This document shows positions 42,030-50,627 of a stretch of DNA of 64,000 nt, one piece after another. A program made the translations under genes and the position numbers. Below the pieces are notes generated by a model, which saw nothing but the letters and a program-made list of their open reading frames with translations, made no database searches and was not told the DNA's origin. Position 1 is the stretch's first letter. Each line of letters begins with the position of its first letter. The DNA is from Microbacteriaceae bacterium VKM Ac-2854 (GTDB lineage Bacteria; Actinomycetota; Actinomycetes; Actinomycetales; Microbacteriaceae), in contig JABMLH010000001.1 of NCBI GenBank assembly GCA_013205085.1, positions 1 through 64,000 on the forward strand. The letters are read 5' to 3'.

Positions 42030-44059
42030 GCATGGCCCGCAAGAAGCAACAGGACGCTCCGGTCGAGGTCGTCGATCCGTTGGCGAAGGAGTACGAGCCC
42101 ACCGAGGGCGACATGGGGATGTTCGGCGAAGGAGCACCCGCCAAGAAGGCGGCCAACTTCTGGCCGTCGGCCAAGCGGCTCTTCGGGCTGCTCGCTCCCG
42201 AGCGGGTGAAGATGGCCATCGTTGTGGCGCTCGTTGTGGTCTCGGTGGTGCTCACCGTGATCGCGCCGAAGATCCTCGGCCAGGCCTTCGATGTCATCTT
42301 CAACGGCGTCATCGCCAAGCAGCTGCCCGCGGGCGTGCCGCTCGAGCAGATCATCACCGGTGCCCGCGCCGAGGGCAACGATCAGTTCGCCGACATGCTG
42401 GCGAAGGCCGACATCGTGCCCGGCCAGGGCATCGACTTCGTCGAGCTCGGTCGCCTCATCATGATCGTGCTGCTGATGTACCTGGTCGCGTCGTTCCTGA
42501 TGTGGGCGCAGGGGTACATCCTCAACGGCCTGGTGATGCGCGTCGTCTACACGCTGCGTCAGGACATCGAGGCGAAGATCAACCGCCTGCCGCTGAGCTA
42601 CTTCGACACCCGCCAGCGCGGCGACATCATGTCGCGCGTGACCAACGACGTCGACAACATCCAGCAGGCGCTGCAGCAGGCCTTCTCGCAGCTGGTGCAG
42701 TCGGTGCTGCAGATCATCGGTATCGCGGCGATGATGTTCATCGTCTCGTGGCAACTCGCGCTGATCGCACTGATCTCGCTGCCGCTGTCGGGCATCATCG
42801 CGGGCGTGATCGGAGCCCGTTCGCAGAAGCTCTTCGCCGCCCAGTGGAAGAACACCGGTGCCCTGAACGGACACATCGAGGAGTCGTTCTCCGGCCTGGA
42901 GATCGTGCGCGCCTTCGGCCGCGACAAGGAGATGCTCAAGGAGTTCGACGAGCGTAACGAGGGCCTCTACAAGGCGTCCTTCGGTGCCCAGTTCGTCTCC
43001 GGCATGATCATGCCGGCGATGATGTTCGTCTCCTATCTCTCCTACGTGCTGATCGCCGTCGTCGGCGGGCTGCGGGTCGCCTCCGGCCAGATGACCCTCG
43101 GTGATGCGACCGCCTTCATCCAGTACTCGCGCGAGTTCACCCAGCCGGTGTCGCAGCTGGCGGGCATGGCCAACATGCTGCAGTCGGGCGTCGCGTCGGC
43201 CGAGCGTACCTTCGAGCTGCTGGATGCGGACGAGCAGGACCCGGAGACGGTGTCCGCCTCGCTGCCCGAGCGCACCGACGGTCACGTCGAGTTCGACAAC
43301 GTCTCGTTCTCGTACAACCCGGAGGAGCCGCTGATCGAGGAGCTGTCCTTCTCGGCGCAACCGGGCCACACCGTTGCCATCGTCGGCCCGACCGGCGCGG
43401 GCAAGACCACGCTGGTGAACCTGGTGATGCGCTTCTACGAACTCACCGGCGGACGGATCCTGCTCGACGGCACCGACATCACCTCGTTGTCGCGCGCCGA
43501 ACTGCGCGAGCAGGTCGGCATGGTGCTGCAGGACGCGTGGCTGTTCGACGGCACCATCCGCGAGAACATCCGTTACGGCCGACTGGATGCGACGGATGCG
43601 GAGATCGAGGAGGCCGCGAAGGCCACCATGGTCGACCGCTTCGTGCGCCAGCTGCCCGACGGATACGACACCGTGCTCGACGCGGACGGCGGCAGTGTGT
43701 CGGCCGGTGAACGCCAGCTGATCACGATCGCGCGGGCGTTCATCGCGAATCCATCGCTGCTCATCCTCGACGAGGCGACCAGCTCGGTCGACACCCGCAC
43801 CGAGCTGCTGGTGCAGCACGCGATGGCCGCGCTGCGCACCGACCGCACCTCGTTCGTGATCGCGCACCGCCTGTCCACCATCCGCGACGCGGACACCATC
43901 CTGGTGATGGAGTCGGGCCGCATCGTCGAGCAGGGCAACCACGAGGAGCTGCTGGCCGCCAAGGGCGCCTACTACACGCTCTACATGACCCAGTTCCAGG
44001 GCGCGTCGTCCGACGACCTCGAGCCGGCCCCGTCCGGCGCCCGGAGCCTGGCGGAGTAA
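42026..44059 (+). CDS. ABC exporter half-transporter, subunit 2
   Basis: The protein is 677 aa with an N-terminal cytoplasmic extension, six helices and a long loop (about residues 90-130, GVIAKQLPAGVPLEQIITGA) between the first two. The ATPase has Walker A GPTGAGKT, Walker B LLILDEATSSVD with the catalytic Glu and switch IAHRL, but its signature is VSAGE rather than SGGQ. The two subunits therefore make one good and one weak ATP site, as expected for a heterodimer. Start: GTG 42026 overlaps the previous stop (GTGA); ATG 42032 is the alternative. Substrate unknown, probably a lipid or drug. Confidence 0.88.
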   Translation: MSMARKKQQDAPVEVVDPLAKEYEPTEGDMGMFGEGAPAKKAANFWPSAKRLFGLLAPERVKMAIVVALVVVSVVLTVIAPKILGQAFDVIFNGVIAKQLPAGVPLEQIITGARAEGNDQFADMLAKADIVPGQGIDFVELGRLIMIVLLMYLVASFLMWAQGYILNGLVMRVVYTLRQDIEAKINRLPLSYFDTRQRGDIMSRVTNDVDNIQQALQQAFSQLVQSVLQIIGIAAMMFIVSWQLALIALISLPLSGIIAGVIGARSQKLFAAQWKNTGALNGHIEESFSGLEIVRAFGRDKEMLKEFDERNEGLYKASFGAQFVSGMIMPAMMFVSYLSYVLIAVVGGLRVASGQMTLGDATAFIQYSREFTQPVSQLAGMANMLQSGVASAERTFELLDADEQDPETVSASLPERTDGHVEFDNVSFSYNPEEPLIEELSFSAQPGHTVAIVGPTGAGKTTLVNLVMRFYELTGGRILLDGTDITSLSRAELREQVGMVLQDAWLFDGTIRENIRYGRLDATDAEIEEAAKATMVDRFVRQLPDGYDTVLDADGGSVSAGERQLITIARAFIANPSLLILDEATSSVDTRTELLVQHAMAALRTDRTSFVIAHRLSTIRDADTILVMESGRIVEQGNHEELLAAKGAYYTLYMTQFQGASSDDLEPAPSGARSLAE

Positions 44060-44082
44060 CCGCCGTCGGCCCCCTCCCCCTG

Positions 44083-44127
44083 GCGAAAAGTTGCAGCCCT
44101 GGAGCCCCCAGGGCTGCAACTTTTCGC
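44083..44127. repeat. Palindromic repeat, GCGAAAAGTTGCAGCCC family, copy 3
   Basis: GCGAAAAGTTGCAGCCC (44083-44099) pairs perfectly with 44111-44127. It ends the ABC exporter operon ahead of pyrE on the same strand; the RNA stem is followed by TTTTCGC. Confidence 0.85.
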
Positions 44128-44163
44128 GTGGGGAGGGCGGCACGACGCGGAGTGCGCGCATCG

Positions 44164-44169
44164 TAGAGT
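44164..44169 (+). promoter_or_regulatory. -10 box (TAGAGT) of leaderless pyrE
   Basis: TAGAGT ends 6 nt before the GTG at 44176, with no ribosome-binding site. Confidence 0.5.
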
Positions 44170-44175
44170 AGGGGC

Positions 44176-44724
44176 GTGACCGACGCACGCCAGAAGCTCA
44201 TCGACTACATCTCCGCCGACGCCGTCTTCCACGGCGACTTCACGCTGACCAGCGGCAAGAAGGCCACCTACTACGTCGACCTGCGCAAGGTCAGCCTCGA
44301 CCACCGGGTCGCTCCGCTGATCGGCCAGGTCATGATCGACCTGATCGCCGACGTCCCGAACGTGGACGCGGTCGGCGGCCTGACCATGGGGGCCGACCCG
44401 ATCGCCTCCGCGGTGTTGCACCAGGGCGCGGCACGCGGCCTCAGCTACGACGCCTTCGTGGTTCGCAAGGAGCCGAAGGACCACGGCCGCGGCCGTCAGG
44501 TCGAGGGTCCGGATCTCGCCGGCAAGCGCGTCATCGTGCTCGAGGACACGTCGACTACCGGGGGCTCGCCGCTCGCCGCCATCGAGGCGCTGAAGAAGGT
44601 CGGCGCCGAGATCGCCGGCGTCGCCGTGGTCGTCGACCGCAACACCGGCGCCCGCGAGATCATCGAGGCGCAGGGCTACCCGTACTTCGCCGCCATCGGG
44701 CTGGAAGACCTCGGTCTGAGCTGA
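44176..44724 (+). CDS. pyrE: Orotate phosphoribosyltransferase
   Basis: The protein is 182 aa. It joins orotate to PRPP in pyrimidine synthesis. The PRPP-binding strand is VIVLEDTSTTGG (119-130), the flexible catalytic loop is RKEPKDHGRG (Lys98, Lys101, His103), and the N-terminal FTLTSGKKATYYVDLR is diagnostic. The gene is leaderless and its stop overlaps the start of the next gene by one base. No other pyr genes are present here. Confidence 0.95.
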   Translation: MTDARQKLIDYISADAVFHGDFTLTSGKKATYYVDLRKVSLDHRVAPLIGQVMIDLIADVPNVDAVGGLTMGADPIASAVLHQGAARGLSYDAFVVRKEPKDHGRGRQVEGPDLAGKRVIVLEDTSTTGGSPLAAIEALKKVGAEIAGVAVVVDRNTGAREIIEAQGYPYFAAIGLEDLGLS

Positions 44725-46325
44725 TGGGAGAGGGGGAGCGGGGGCGCCACGATTCGCACGCCGACGACGAGCGTCCGGACGAGCCGCAACAGCCCGTCGG
44801 CGGCAGCGAATGGTTGTTGCAGCAGCTCAGCGGCGGTCGGCTGAAGAGCATCTTCGAGGCGCCGCGAGCCGAGGAGGAACCCCCGACCGCGGAACCCGCG
44901 ACCGCGGAACCCCCGACCGCAGAGCCTGCGTCCGAGCGTCCCGCCGATCCGATCGTGGCGTCGGTGCCCGAGCCCGAACCGGTATCGGAGCCGGCCTCCG
45001 AGCCCGAGCCGGCCCCGGAGCCGGAGCCGGAGCCCGACGTTCTGCCGGCCCCCGGCGTCGATCCCGAACCCGCAGAATTGCCGCAGGCTCCCGAACAGCT
45101 GATCGACGCCGACCCCTCCGCTGCCGCCGAACTCACGCAGCTCGAGGACGACGAGGTCTATCAGTGGCCGCCTGTCGCCGCGCCCGACGAGCCGTTCGTC
45201 TGGGAAGAGATCGCCGACCCCGTCGGCGAGGATGAAGACGAGGACGACGAGTTCTGGCGGGCTGCCACCGTCGATCCGCGCCCCGAACCGTCGGCCGGTG
45301 CGTTCGTCTGGAACCTGACGCCGACCGTCGACGAGCCCGAGGGGCCCGTGCCGGACGCGCTCGACGAGCCGGAACTCGCGGAGCCCACGGACCCGGACCT
45401 CGAGGAGCCCACGGAGCCGGACCTCGCGCAGCCCACCGACCCGGACCTCGCGGAGTTCGAGCCGCTCTGGGAGCCGCAGTCCAGCGGCGAGGAGCCGTGG
45501 CAGCCGGAGGATGTGCACGAGGCCGAGATCCTCGACGATCCCGACGACTCGCGCGACGGCGAGGAGTTGCCCGAGCTGGTGCTGGAGCACAGCGAGACGG
45601 CGACGCCGGACGCACGCTGGGACGAGGACGCCGATCCGGACACGGTCGACGAGTCGGCCGCCGACTACGCACCGCTCGCCTACGCCTCGACCTCGGCCCG
45701 CTCGCACGTGAACGGAGCCGCGTCGACGGGCGGCACGGTATCGCCCAGCGGCACACCGAGAATGGGCGGCGGCTCGAAGCGCACTGTCGTGATCGTGGCG
45801 GTCAGTATCGGTGCCGTTGTGGTGCTCGGCGCGTTGCTCCTGCTCGGGATGTTCCTGAGCGGGCAGAGCGCGCCCGTCGCGGATCCGGCGCCGAGCGCAT
45901 CCGCATCCGTCGCTCCGGAGCCGACCGCGGCGTTGCCGACTGTCGGCCCGCTGCCCGCCGGCACCTATGCCTGGAATCAGCTACTCGGCGGCGAGTGCCT
46001 GCAGCCGATGAATGATGTCTGGGCCGAGGAGTTCACGGTGGTCGACTGCTCCGGCGATCACGCCGCCCAGCTGGTCGCGGTCGGCCAGATCGCCGACGTC
46101 CTGGCCTTCCCCGGTACGGATGCGCTCGCCGCGCAGGTGGCGGGCCTCTGCCAGGCGGACGGCGTCGTCGACCTCGCCGCCGCGGCGACGTTCGGCGACG
46201 TGCAGGTGCAGGGCACCTTCCCCGTCACCAACGAGCAGTGGATCGCGGGCGAGCGCACGTACTACTGCTTCGTCAACCGCGCTGGCGGCGCCGCGCTGAC
46301 GGGATCCCTCGTACCCGCAGCCTGA
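44724..46325 (+). CDS. Acidic single-pass membrane protein with septum-formation-like domain
   Basis: The protein is 533 aa. The first 350 residues are cytoplasmic, disordered and very acidic, with Glu-Pro runs (about residues 90-112) and tandem EPTDPDL/EPTEPDL/QPTDPDL units (about 220-245). One membrane helix follows (about 355-378), then an external domain whose two CxxP/VDCSGDHAAQLVAVG-type strands and YYCFVNR resemble the actinobacterial septum formation domain. Four cysteines there probably pair. An N-terminal block SEWLLQQLSGGRLKSIFE may be a conserved docking motif. It is translated with pyrE, though the link is unclear. Confidence 0.75.
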   Translation: MGEGERGRHDSHADDERPDEPQQPVGGSEWLLQQLSGGRLKSIFEAPRAEEEPPTAEPATAEPPTAEPASERPADPIVASVPEPEPVSEPASEPEPAPEPEPEPDVLPAPGVDPEPAELPQAPEQLIDADPSAAAELTQLEDDEVYQWPPVAAPDEPFVWEEIADPVGEDEDEDDEFWRAATVDPRPEPSAGAFVWNLTPTVDEPEGPVPDALDEPELAEPTDPDLEEPTEPDLAQPTDPDLAEFEPLWEPQSSGEEPWQPEDVHEAEILDDPDDSRDGEELPELVLEHSETATPDARWDEDADPDTVDESAADYAPLAYASTSARSHVNGAASTGGTVSPSGTPRMGGGSKRTVVIVAVSIGAVVVLGALLLLGMFLSGQSAPVADPAPSASASVAPEPTAALPTVGPLPAGTYAWNQLLGGECLQPMNDVWAEEFTVVDCSGDHAAQLVAVGQIADVLAFPGTDALAAQVAGLCQADGVVDLAAAATFGDVQVQGTFPVTNEQWIAGERTYYCFVNRAGGAALTGSLVPAA

Positions 46326-46329
46326 GGCT

Positions 46330-46371
46330 GGGGGTTGTCACGGCGTCCCGGGGGACGCTGTGACAACCCCC
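46330..46371. repeat. Palindromic repeat, GGTTGTCAC family, intergenic copy
   Basis: GGGGGTTGTCAC (46330-46341) and its complement at 46360-46371, extended by GCGTCCC/GGACGC, form a long stem between converging genes, a probable bidirectional terminator. Confidence 0.8.
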
Positions 46372-46384
46372 TCACTCGGCGCCG

Positions 46385-47185
46385 CTAAAAGTTCTCGGTC
46401 TCCAGCGGCTCGTCGCGCACGAGTTCCTTCACGCCCGAGATGATCTCGTCGGGGCGGAACGGGTAGCGCTCGATCTCGGCCTGATCGCTGATGCCGGTGA
46501 GCACGAGGATCGTGTGCAGGCCGGCCTCGATCCCGGCGACGATGTCGGTGTCCATCCGGTCGCCGATCATGCCGGTGTTCTCGGAGTGCGCGCCGATGCG
46601 GTTCATCGCCGAGCGGAACATCATCGGGTTCGGCTTGCCGACGACGTACGGCTCACGTCCGGTGGCCTTGGTGATCAGGGCCGCGATCGCGCCGGTCGCG
46701 GGCATCGGGCCCTCCGCCGACGGCCCGGTCGCATCCGGATTGGTGACGATGAACCGCGCGCCCTTGCTGATCAGGCGGATCGCCTTGGTGATCGCCTCGA
46801 AGGAGTAGTTGCGCGTCTCGCCGACCACCACGTAGTCGGGGTCGGTCTCGGTCATGATGAACCCGGCCTCGTGCAGCGCGGTGGTGATGCCGGCCTCGCC
46901 GATCACGAAGGCGGATCCGCCGGGCATCTGTGACGCGAGGAAGTCCGCGGTCGCGAGCGCCGAGGTCCAGATGAACTCCTCGGGCACCACCAGGCCGGAG
47001 GCGCGCAGCCGGGCGCTGAGGTCACGCGGCGTGAAGATCGAGTTGTTGGTCAGCACGAGGAACGGCTTCTGCTCGTTCGTCCACTGCTCCAAAAGTTCGG
47101 ATGCGCCCGGCAGCGCCTGGTTCTCGTGCACGAGCACGCCGTCCATATCGGTCAGCCAGCACTCGATCTCTTCGCGACGCGTCAC
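46385..47185 (-). CDS. HAD-IIA phosphatase (NagD-like)
   Basis: The protein is 266 aa. The catalytic motif is LTDMDGVLVHE (Asp13, Asp15), motif II VLTNNS, motif III with the Lys of VVGKPNPMMF and motif IV GDRMDTDIVAG, all in the order of subclass IIA (NagD, PGP-type). Such enzymes dephosphorylate nucleotide or sugar phosphates such as damaged glycolytic side products. GTG 47185 has a GGAAAGGGCGG site ahead; the frame continues upstream but without a good start signal. It is divergent from the methyltransferase gene. Confidence 0.9.
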   Translation of the reverse strand: MTRREEIECWLTDMDGVLVHENQALPGASELLEQWTNEQKPFLVLTNNSIFTPRDLSARLRASGLVVPEEFIWTSALATADFLASQMPGGSAFVIGEAGITTALHEAGFIMTETDPDYVVVGETRNYSFEAITKAIRLISKGARFIVTNPDATGPSAEGPMPATGAIAALITKATGREPYVVGKPNPMMFRSAMNRIGAHSENTGMIGDRMDTDIVAGIEAGLHTILVLTGISDQAEIERYPFRPDEIISGVKELVRDEPLETENF

Positions 47186-47284
47186 GCGTTCCGCCCTTTC
47201 CTGACCCCAGAAGCACATCCCGCCCCAAAGGATCACCCTATCGAGGCGACCCTGCCGTTGCAGTGGATCGCCGATGAACGTCGA

Positions 47285-47290
47285 TAGGGT
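47285..47290 (+). promoter_or_regulatory. -10 box (TAGGGT) of the leaderless methyltransferase gene
   Basis: TAGGGT ends 8 nt before GTG 47299. Its mirror image CCCTATCGA at about 47236-47244 gives an equivalent minus-strand box (CGATAGGGT) facing the HAD gene, so the divergent promoters match. Confidence 0.5.
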
Positions 47291-47298
47291 GGCTCACC

Positions 47299-47928
47299 GT
47301 GACCGACGACAACCCCTCGACCGAGCCGGCCACGCACGGCGTCGGTCCGTGGCGGGGGGAGTGGCCCGACGAGCCGCACTACGACCCCGAGCTGCTGGAG
47401 CGCGGCGACACCCGCAACGTGATCGACCGCTACCGCTACTGGCGGATGGAGGCGATCGTCGCGGATCTGGACGAGCACCGGCATCCGTTCCACGTGGCCA
47501 TCGAGAACTGGCAGCACGACATGAACATCGGCTCGATCGTGCGCAGCGCGAACGCCTTCGCAGCCGACACGGTGCACATCGTGGGCCGGCGGCGCTGGAA
47601 CAAGCGCGGCGCGATGGTGACCGACCGCTACCAGCACGTGCTCCATCACGAGACGGTGGCGGATCTGGTGGCGTGGGCGGCCGAGCGGGAGCTGCCGATC
47701 CTGGCGATCGACAACGTGCCCGGCTGCGTGGCCATCGAGACGTTCGCGCTGCCGGAGCGCTGCATCCTGCTGTTCGGCCAGGAGGGCCCCGGCTTGTCGG
47801 AGGAGGCGATCGCGGCGTCGGAGGCGGTGCTGGAGATCACCCAGTTCGGCTCGACCCGCTCGATCAACGCCTCGGCCGCTGCCGCGGTCACCATGCACGC
47901 TTGGGTGCTGCAGCACGTCCGCTTCTGA
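47299..47928 (+). CDS. TrmH/SpoU-family RNA 2'-O-methyltransferase
   Basis: The protein is 209 aa of the SPOUT superfamily. Motif 1 NIGSIVRSANAF, motif 2 CILLFGQEGPGLSEEAI and motif 3 FGSTRSINASAAAAV (usually SLNVSVA) form the knotted S-adenosylmethionine site. The short N-terminal extension (about 55 residues) lacks a recognised RNA-binding domain, so the target, tRNA or rRNA, is not known. Confidence 0.9.
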   Translation: MTDDNPSTEPATHGVGPWRGEWPDEPHYDPELLERGDTRNVIDRYRYWRMEAIVADLDEHRHPFHVAIENWQHDMNIGSIVRSANAFAADTVHIVGRRRWNKRGAMVTDRYQHVLHHETVADLVAWAAERELPILAIDNVPGCVAIETFALPERCILLFGQEGPGLSEEAIAASEAVLEITQFGSTRSINASAAAAVTMHAWVLQHVRF

Positions 47929-47932
47929 GCGA

Positions 47933-47977
47933 AGGGTTGTCACTTTGTCGGCGATTCCCCGACAAAGTGACAACCCT
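47933..47977. repeat. Palindromic repeat, GGTTGTCAC family, intergenic copy
   Basis: AGGGTTGTCACTTTGTCGG (47933-47951) pairs perfectly with 47959-47977 around a 7-base loop: 19 pairs. It lies just after the methyltransferase stop. Confidence 0.85.
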
Positions 47978-48034
47978 CTTCGGCAGAACGCCTCCGCTCT
48001 TGACGGCGACGCTCCGAAGGAGTGGGGTGGGCAC

Positions 48035-48406
48035 ATGACGATGATCACCGACGATCTTCCCGCCCGCCTCTTGCACGAGGAGCACGCCGGCTGGCGGGCG
48101 CTGCTCGCCGGAACGGGGGGCTCGCACTTCCGCCGCGCGATGACGGCCGACGCCGTGCTGATCGTGCCGGGTGCGGTCTTCGACCGCGACCAGATCCTGC
48201 ACGCCTTCGACGAGGCTCCGCCATGGGCGAGCTACGAGATCCACGAGCCGCGGATCATCCGCCTCCGCGAGCGCGACGGCATCCTCACCTACCGGATCGT
48301 GGGCCGTTGGGCCGACGGCCGCGAGATCGAACTGCAGGCGAGCACCACCTACGTGATCGAGGGCGGCGACTGGCGCATCGCGGCCCACCAACAGACGGCG
48401 GCCTGA
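48035..48406 (+). CDS. NTF2-like (SnoaL/DUF4440-type) small protein
   Basis: The protein is 123 aa with the cone-shaped NTF2 pattern: an N-terminal helix (LHEEHAGWRALLAGTGGSHF), the aromatic pocket strand, and three long strands ending TYVIEGGDWRIAAHQQT, the usual last strand of DUF4440 proteins. These proteins bind or convert small molecules; no catalytic residues can be assigned. ATG 48035 has GAAGGAG about 12 nt upstream, rather far; the frame extends upstream into the palindromic repeat. Confidence 0.8.
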   Translation: MTMITDDLPARLLHEEHAGWRALLAGTGGSHFRRAMTADAVLIVPGAVFDRDQILHAFDEAPPWASYEIHEPRIIRLRERDGILTYRIVGRWADGREIELQASTTYVIEGGDWRIAAHQQTAA

Positions 48407-48454
48407 CTCTCGACCTCACTCTGACCGCGCGGACCGCTCACCAGGTGCCCGGTT

Positions 48455-48525
48455 GCGGACGAGATGCGCTGCCGCGGCGGGGCATCTCGTCCGCGGCACC
48501 GAATCTCGCGAAATTTCGCGAGATT
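48455..48525. repeat. Composite palindromic repeat, CTCGCGAAATTTCGCGAG family, copy 3
   Basis: A perfect hairpin GCGGACGAGATGC (48455-48467) / GCATCTCGTCCGC (48482-48494) is followed by a perfect 24-base palindrome around CTCGCGAAATTTCGCGAG (48502-48525). It lies between converging genes. It is the cleanest copy of the family, with one of the two outer palindromes absent. Confidence 0.85.
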
Positions 48526-48539
48526 TCGGGGGGGCGGGG

Positions 48540-50627
48540 TCAGCCGATCAGGGAGGGTTGGAGGTCGCGGAGGGTGCGGGCGTGGGTCATGCGGGTGACG
48601 CCGATGGCGGCGAGGAGGAGAGCGCCCAGGAGCCAGCAGGCGAGCACGGCGGCGTCCGACCAGGTGGAGGCCTGGTTGCCGCCGTACATCAGCTGGCGGA
48701 TGGCGTCGGTCGTGAATCCCATCGGCAGGATGTGGTGCAGTGCCGCCAGGGGCGCGGGCAGCGTCTGCCAGGGGAAGGTGCCGCCGGCGGTGACCAGCTG
48801 CACCACCATCAGCACCAGCCCGAGGAACTGCCCGACGCTGCCCAGCCACACGTTCAGCGCGAGGATGATCGCGGCGAAGGTGAGCGAGGCGAGCGTCATC
48901 ATCCCGTAGACCCCGAGCGGCGCGTCGATCGTGAAGCCCAGCGCCAGCGAGAGGATCGCGAACAGGCCCGCCATCTGGATCGCGCCGAGCAGGCCGGGTG
49001 TCAGCCAGCCGGCGAGGGTGATCTTGATGGGGGAGTGCAGGGCGGTGATCGCTCGTCGCGACACCGGCTTCACGATCAGGAACAGTGCGTAGATGCCGAT
49101 CCAGGCCGCGAGGCTGGCGAAGAAGGGTGCGAGCCCGGCGCCGTAGGTGCCGGCCGAGGTGACCTCGCTCTGGTCGATCGTCAGCGGATCCGCGATGTTG
49201 CCGGCCTGCGCATCCTGCTGCGCGGCCGAGTTGTCGGGGATCTCGGTGACGCCGCTCTCGAGCCCGTCGCGGAGGGTGCTCGCGCCGCTGGTCAGCGAGC
49301 CGAGGCCCGCGCTCAGGGTGCCGAGGCCGTCGCGCAGGCTCGCGGATCCGGCGTCGGCGCTCACCAGGCCGTCGCGCAGCGTGCCGAGTCCGTCGTTCAG
49401 CGTGGCCGCGCCGGAGGAGGCGTCGCCGAGCCCGGCGGCGAGCGTTGCGGATCCGGTGGCCGCCTCCGCCAGCTGCGAGGCGAGCGCGGGAGCCTGGGCG
49501 CTCAGCTGCGCGGCCCCGGCCGAGACCTGGGCGGCACCGGCGGCGAGGGCGTCGACCTGCGCCACATCGGCCTGCGCCGTGGTGTTGAGGTCGGTGAGGT
49601 CCGCACCGATGGGGTCCAGCGCGGCGAGCACGGCGGCGATCGTCTCGGCACTCGCGCCGTCGGCGGTCAGCCGCGCCGTGATGTCGTCGCGGATCGTCGG
49701 GATGCTGTCGGCGAGTTCCTGCGCCGTCGCGCCGACCGAATCCGCCTTCTGCGCGAGCAGGGCGTTGCCGTCGGAGACCTGCTGCGCGCCGGCCGCGAGG
49801 GTGGCGGCGCCGGCCGGTAGCGCCTCCGTCGCGGCGGCGCCGTCGGCCAGGCCGCTCGCGAGGGTGGCGGCGCCGGTGCTCAGCTGGTCGAGCCCGGACG
49901 CGAGCGATGCGGATCCGTCGGCCGCCGTCCCCGCGCCGGCCACCAGCTGGTCGAGGCCGTCGGTGAGCGCGATCGCGCCGTTCTGCGCGTCCGTCGCGCC
50001 CGTTGTGAGCTGAGACGCGCCGTCGACGAGCTGCACGCTGCCGTCAGCGGCGGTCACCAGGTTGCCGCGGATGGTCGCGAGGCCCACCAGGAACTGCGAC
50101 GCCGCCTGCTCGTTCACCCGCTTCACGATCGAGGTGCTCAGCGTTTTGGCCGCCTGCTCGCCGATGGTCGAGGCGAGGTAGCTGTTGGCGTCGTTCGTGG
50201 TCAGCACCACGTCGGCCTGGTACGGCGCAGCCGTGCTGCTGGAGGCGAGGGCCGCCGAGAAGTCCGCCGGCAGGGTGACGCTGAAGTCGTAGGTGCCGTT
50301 GTTGACGCCGGCCGCGGCGGTGGCGGCCGAGACGCGATGCCAGTCGAAGCTCGCGTCCTCGATCAGCTGATCGGCGACCTCGTCGCCCGAGTTGGTGACC
50401 GTGCCGTCGTCGGCGGTGGTGCCGGTGTCCTCGACGACCAGCGCGACGGGGACGTCGACGAGCTTCGCGTACGGATCCTGGTTCGCCCAGAGGTACAGGC
50501 CGCCGTAGAGGATGGGCACCAGCATCAGCGCGATCAGCGCGAGTCGGGCCATCGGGGTGGCGGTCAGCCGGCGCAACTCGGCAGCCATCATCTGGGGGAT
50601 GCGGATCTGGGGAATGCGGATCTTCAC
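48540..50627 (-). CDS. YhgE/Pip-family membrane protein
   Basis: The protein is 695 aa. One N-terminal helix (about residues 26-48) is followed by an extracytoplasmic domain whose centre (about 190-480) is a long run of Ala/Gly/Ser/Leu-rich repeats of the form LxxGAxxLxxGL, typical of the YhgE/Pip coiled rod, then five to six C-terminal ABC-2-like helices. Family members include the phage infection protein and the type VII-linked YueB/EsaA-like proteins. The tail of the preceding gene overlaps the GTG start (GTGA), so it is coupled to the degenerate ABC protein. The first residues contain a KIRIPQIRIPQ duplication. Confidence 0.9.
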   Translation of the reverse strand: MKIRIPQIRIPQMMAAELRRLTATPMARLALIALMLVPILYGGLYLWANQDPYAKLVDVPVALVVEDTGTTADDGTVTNSGDEVADQLIEDASFDWHRVSAATAAAGVNNGTYDFSVTLPADFSAALASSSTAAPYQADVVLTTNDANSYLASTIGEQAAKTLSTSIVKRVNEQAASQFLVGLATIRGNLVTAADGSVQLVDGASQLTTGATDAQNGAIALTDGLDQLVAGAGTAADGSASLASGLDQLSTGAATLASGLADGAAATEALPAGAATLAAGAQQVSDGNALLAQKADSVGATAQELADSIPTIRDDITARLTADGASAETIAAVLAALDPIGADLTDLNTTAQADVAQVDALAAGAAQVSAGAAQLSAQAPALASQLAEAATGSATLAAGLGDASSGAATLNDGLGTLRDGLVSADAGSASLRDGLGTLSAGLGSLTSGASTLRDGLESGVTEIPDNSAAQQDAQAGNIADPLTIDQSEVTSAGTYGAGLAPFFASLAAWIGIYALFLIVKPVSRRAITALHSPIKITLAGWLTPGLLGAIQMAGLFAILSLALGFTIDAPLGVYGMMTLASLTFAAIILALNVWLGSVGQFLGLVLMVVQLVTAGGTFPWQTLPAPLAALHHILPMGFTTDAIRQLMYGGNQASTWSDAAVLACWLLGALLLAAIGVTRMTHARTLRDLQPSLIG

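Noticed and set aside
48540-50627. YhgE/Pip protein as part of a type VII secretion locus
   Set aside because: No EssC-type ATPase or WXG100 proteins are nearby; the operon is TetR, degenerate ABC protein and YhgE only.
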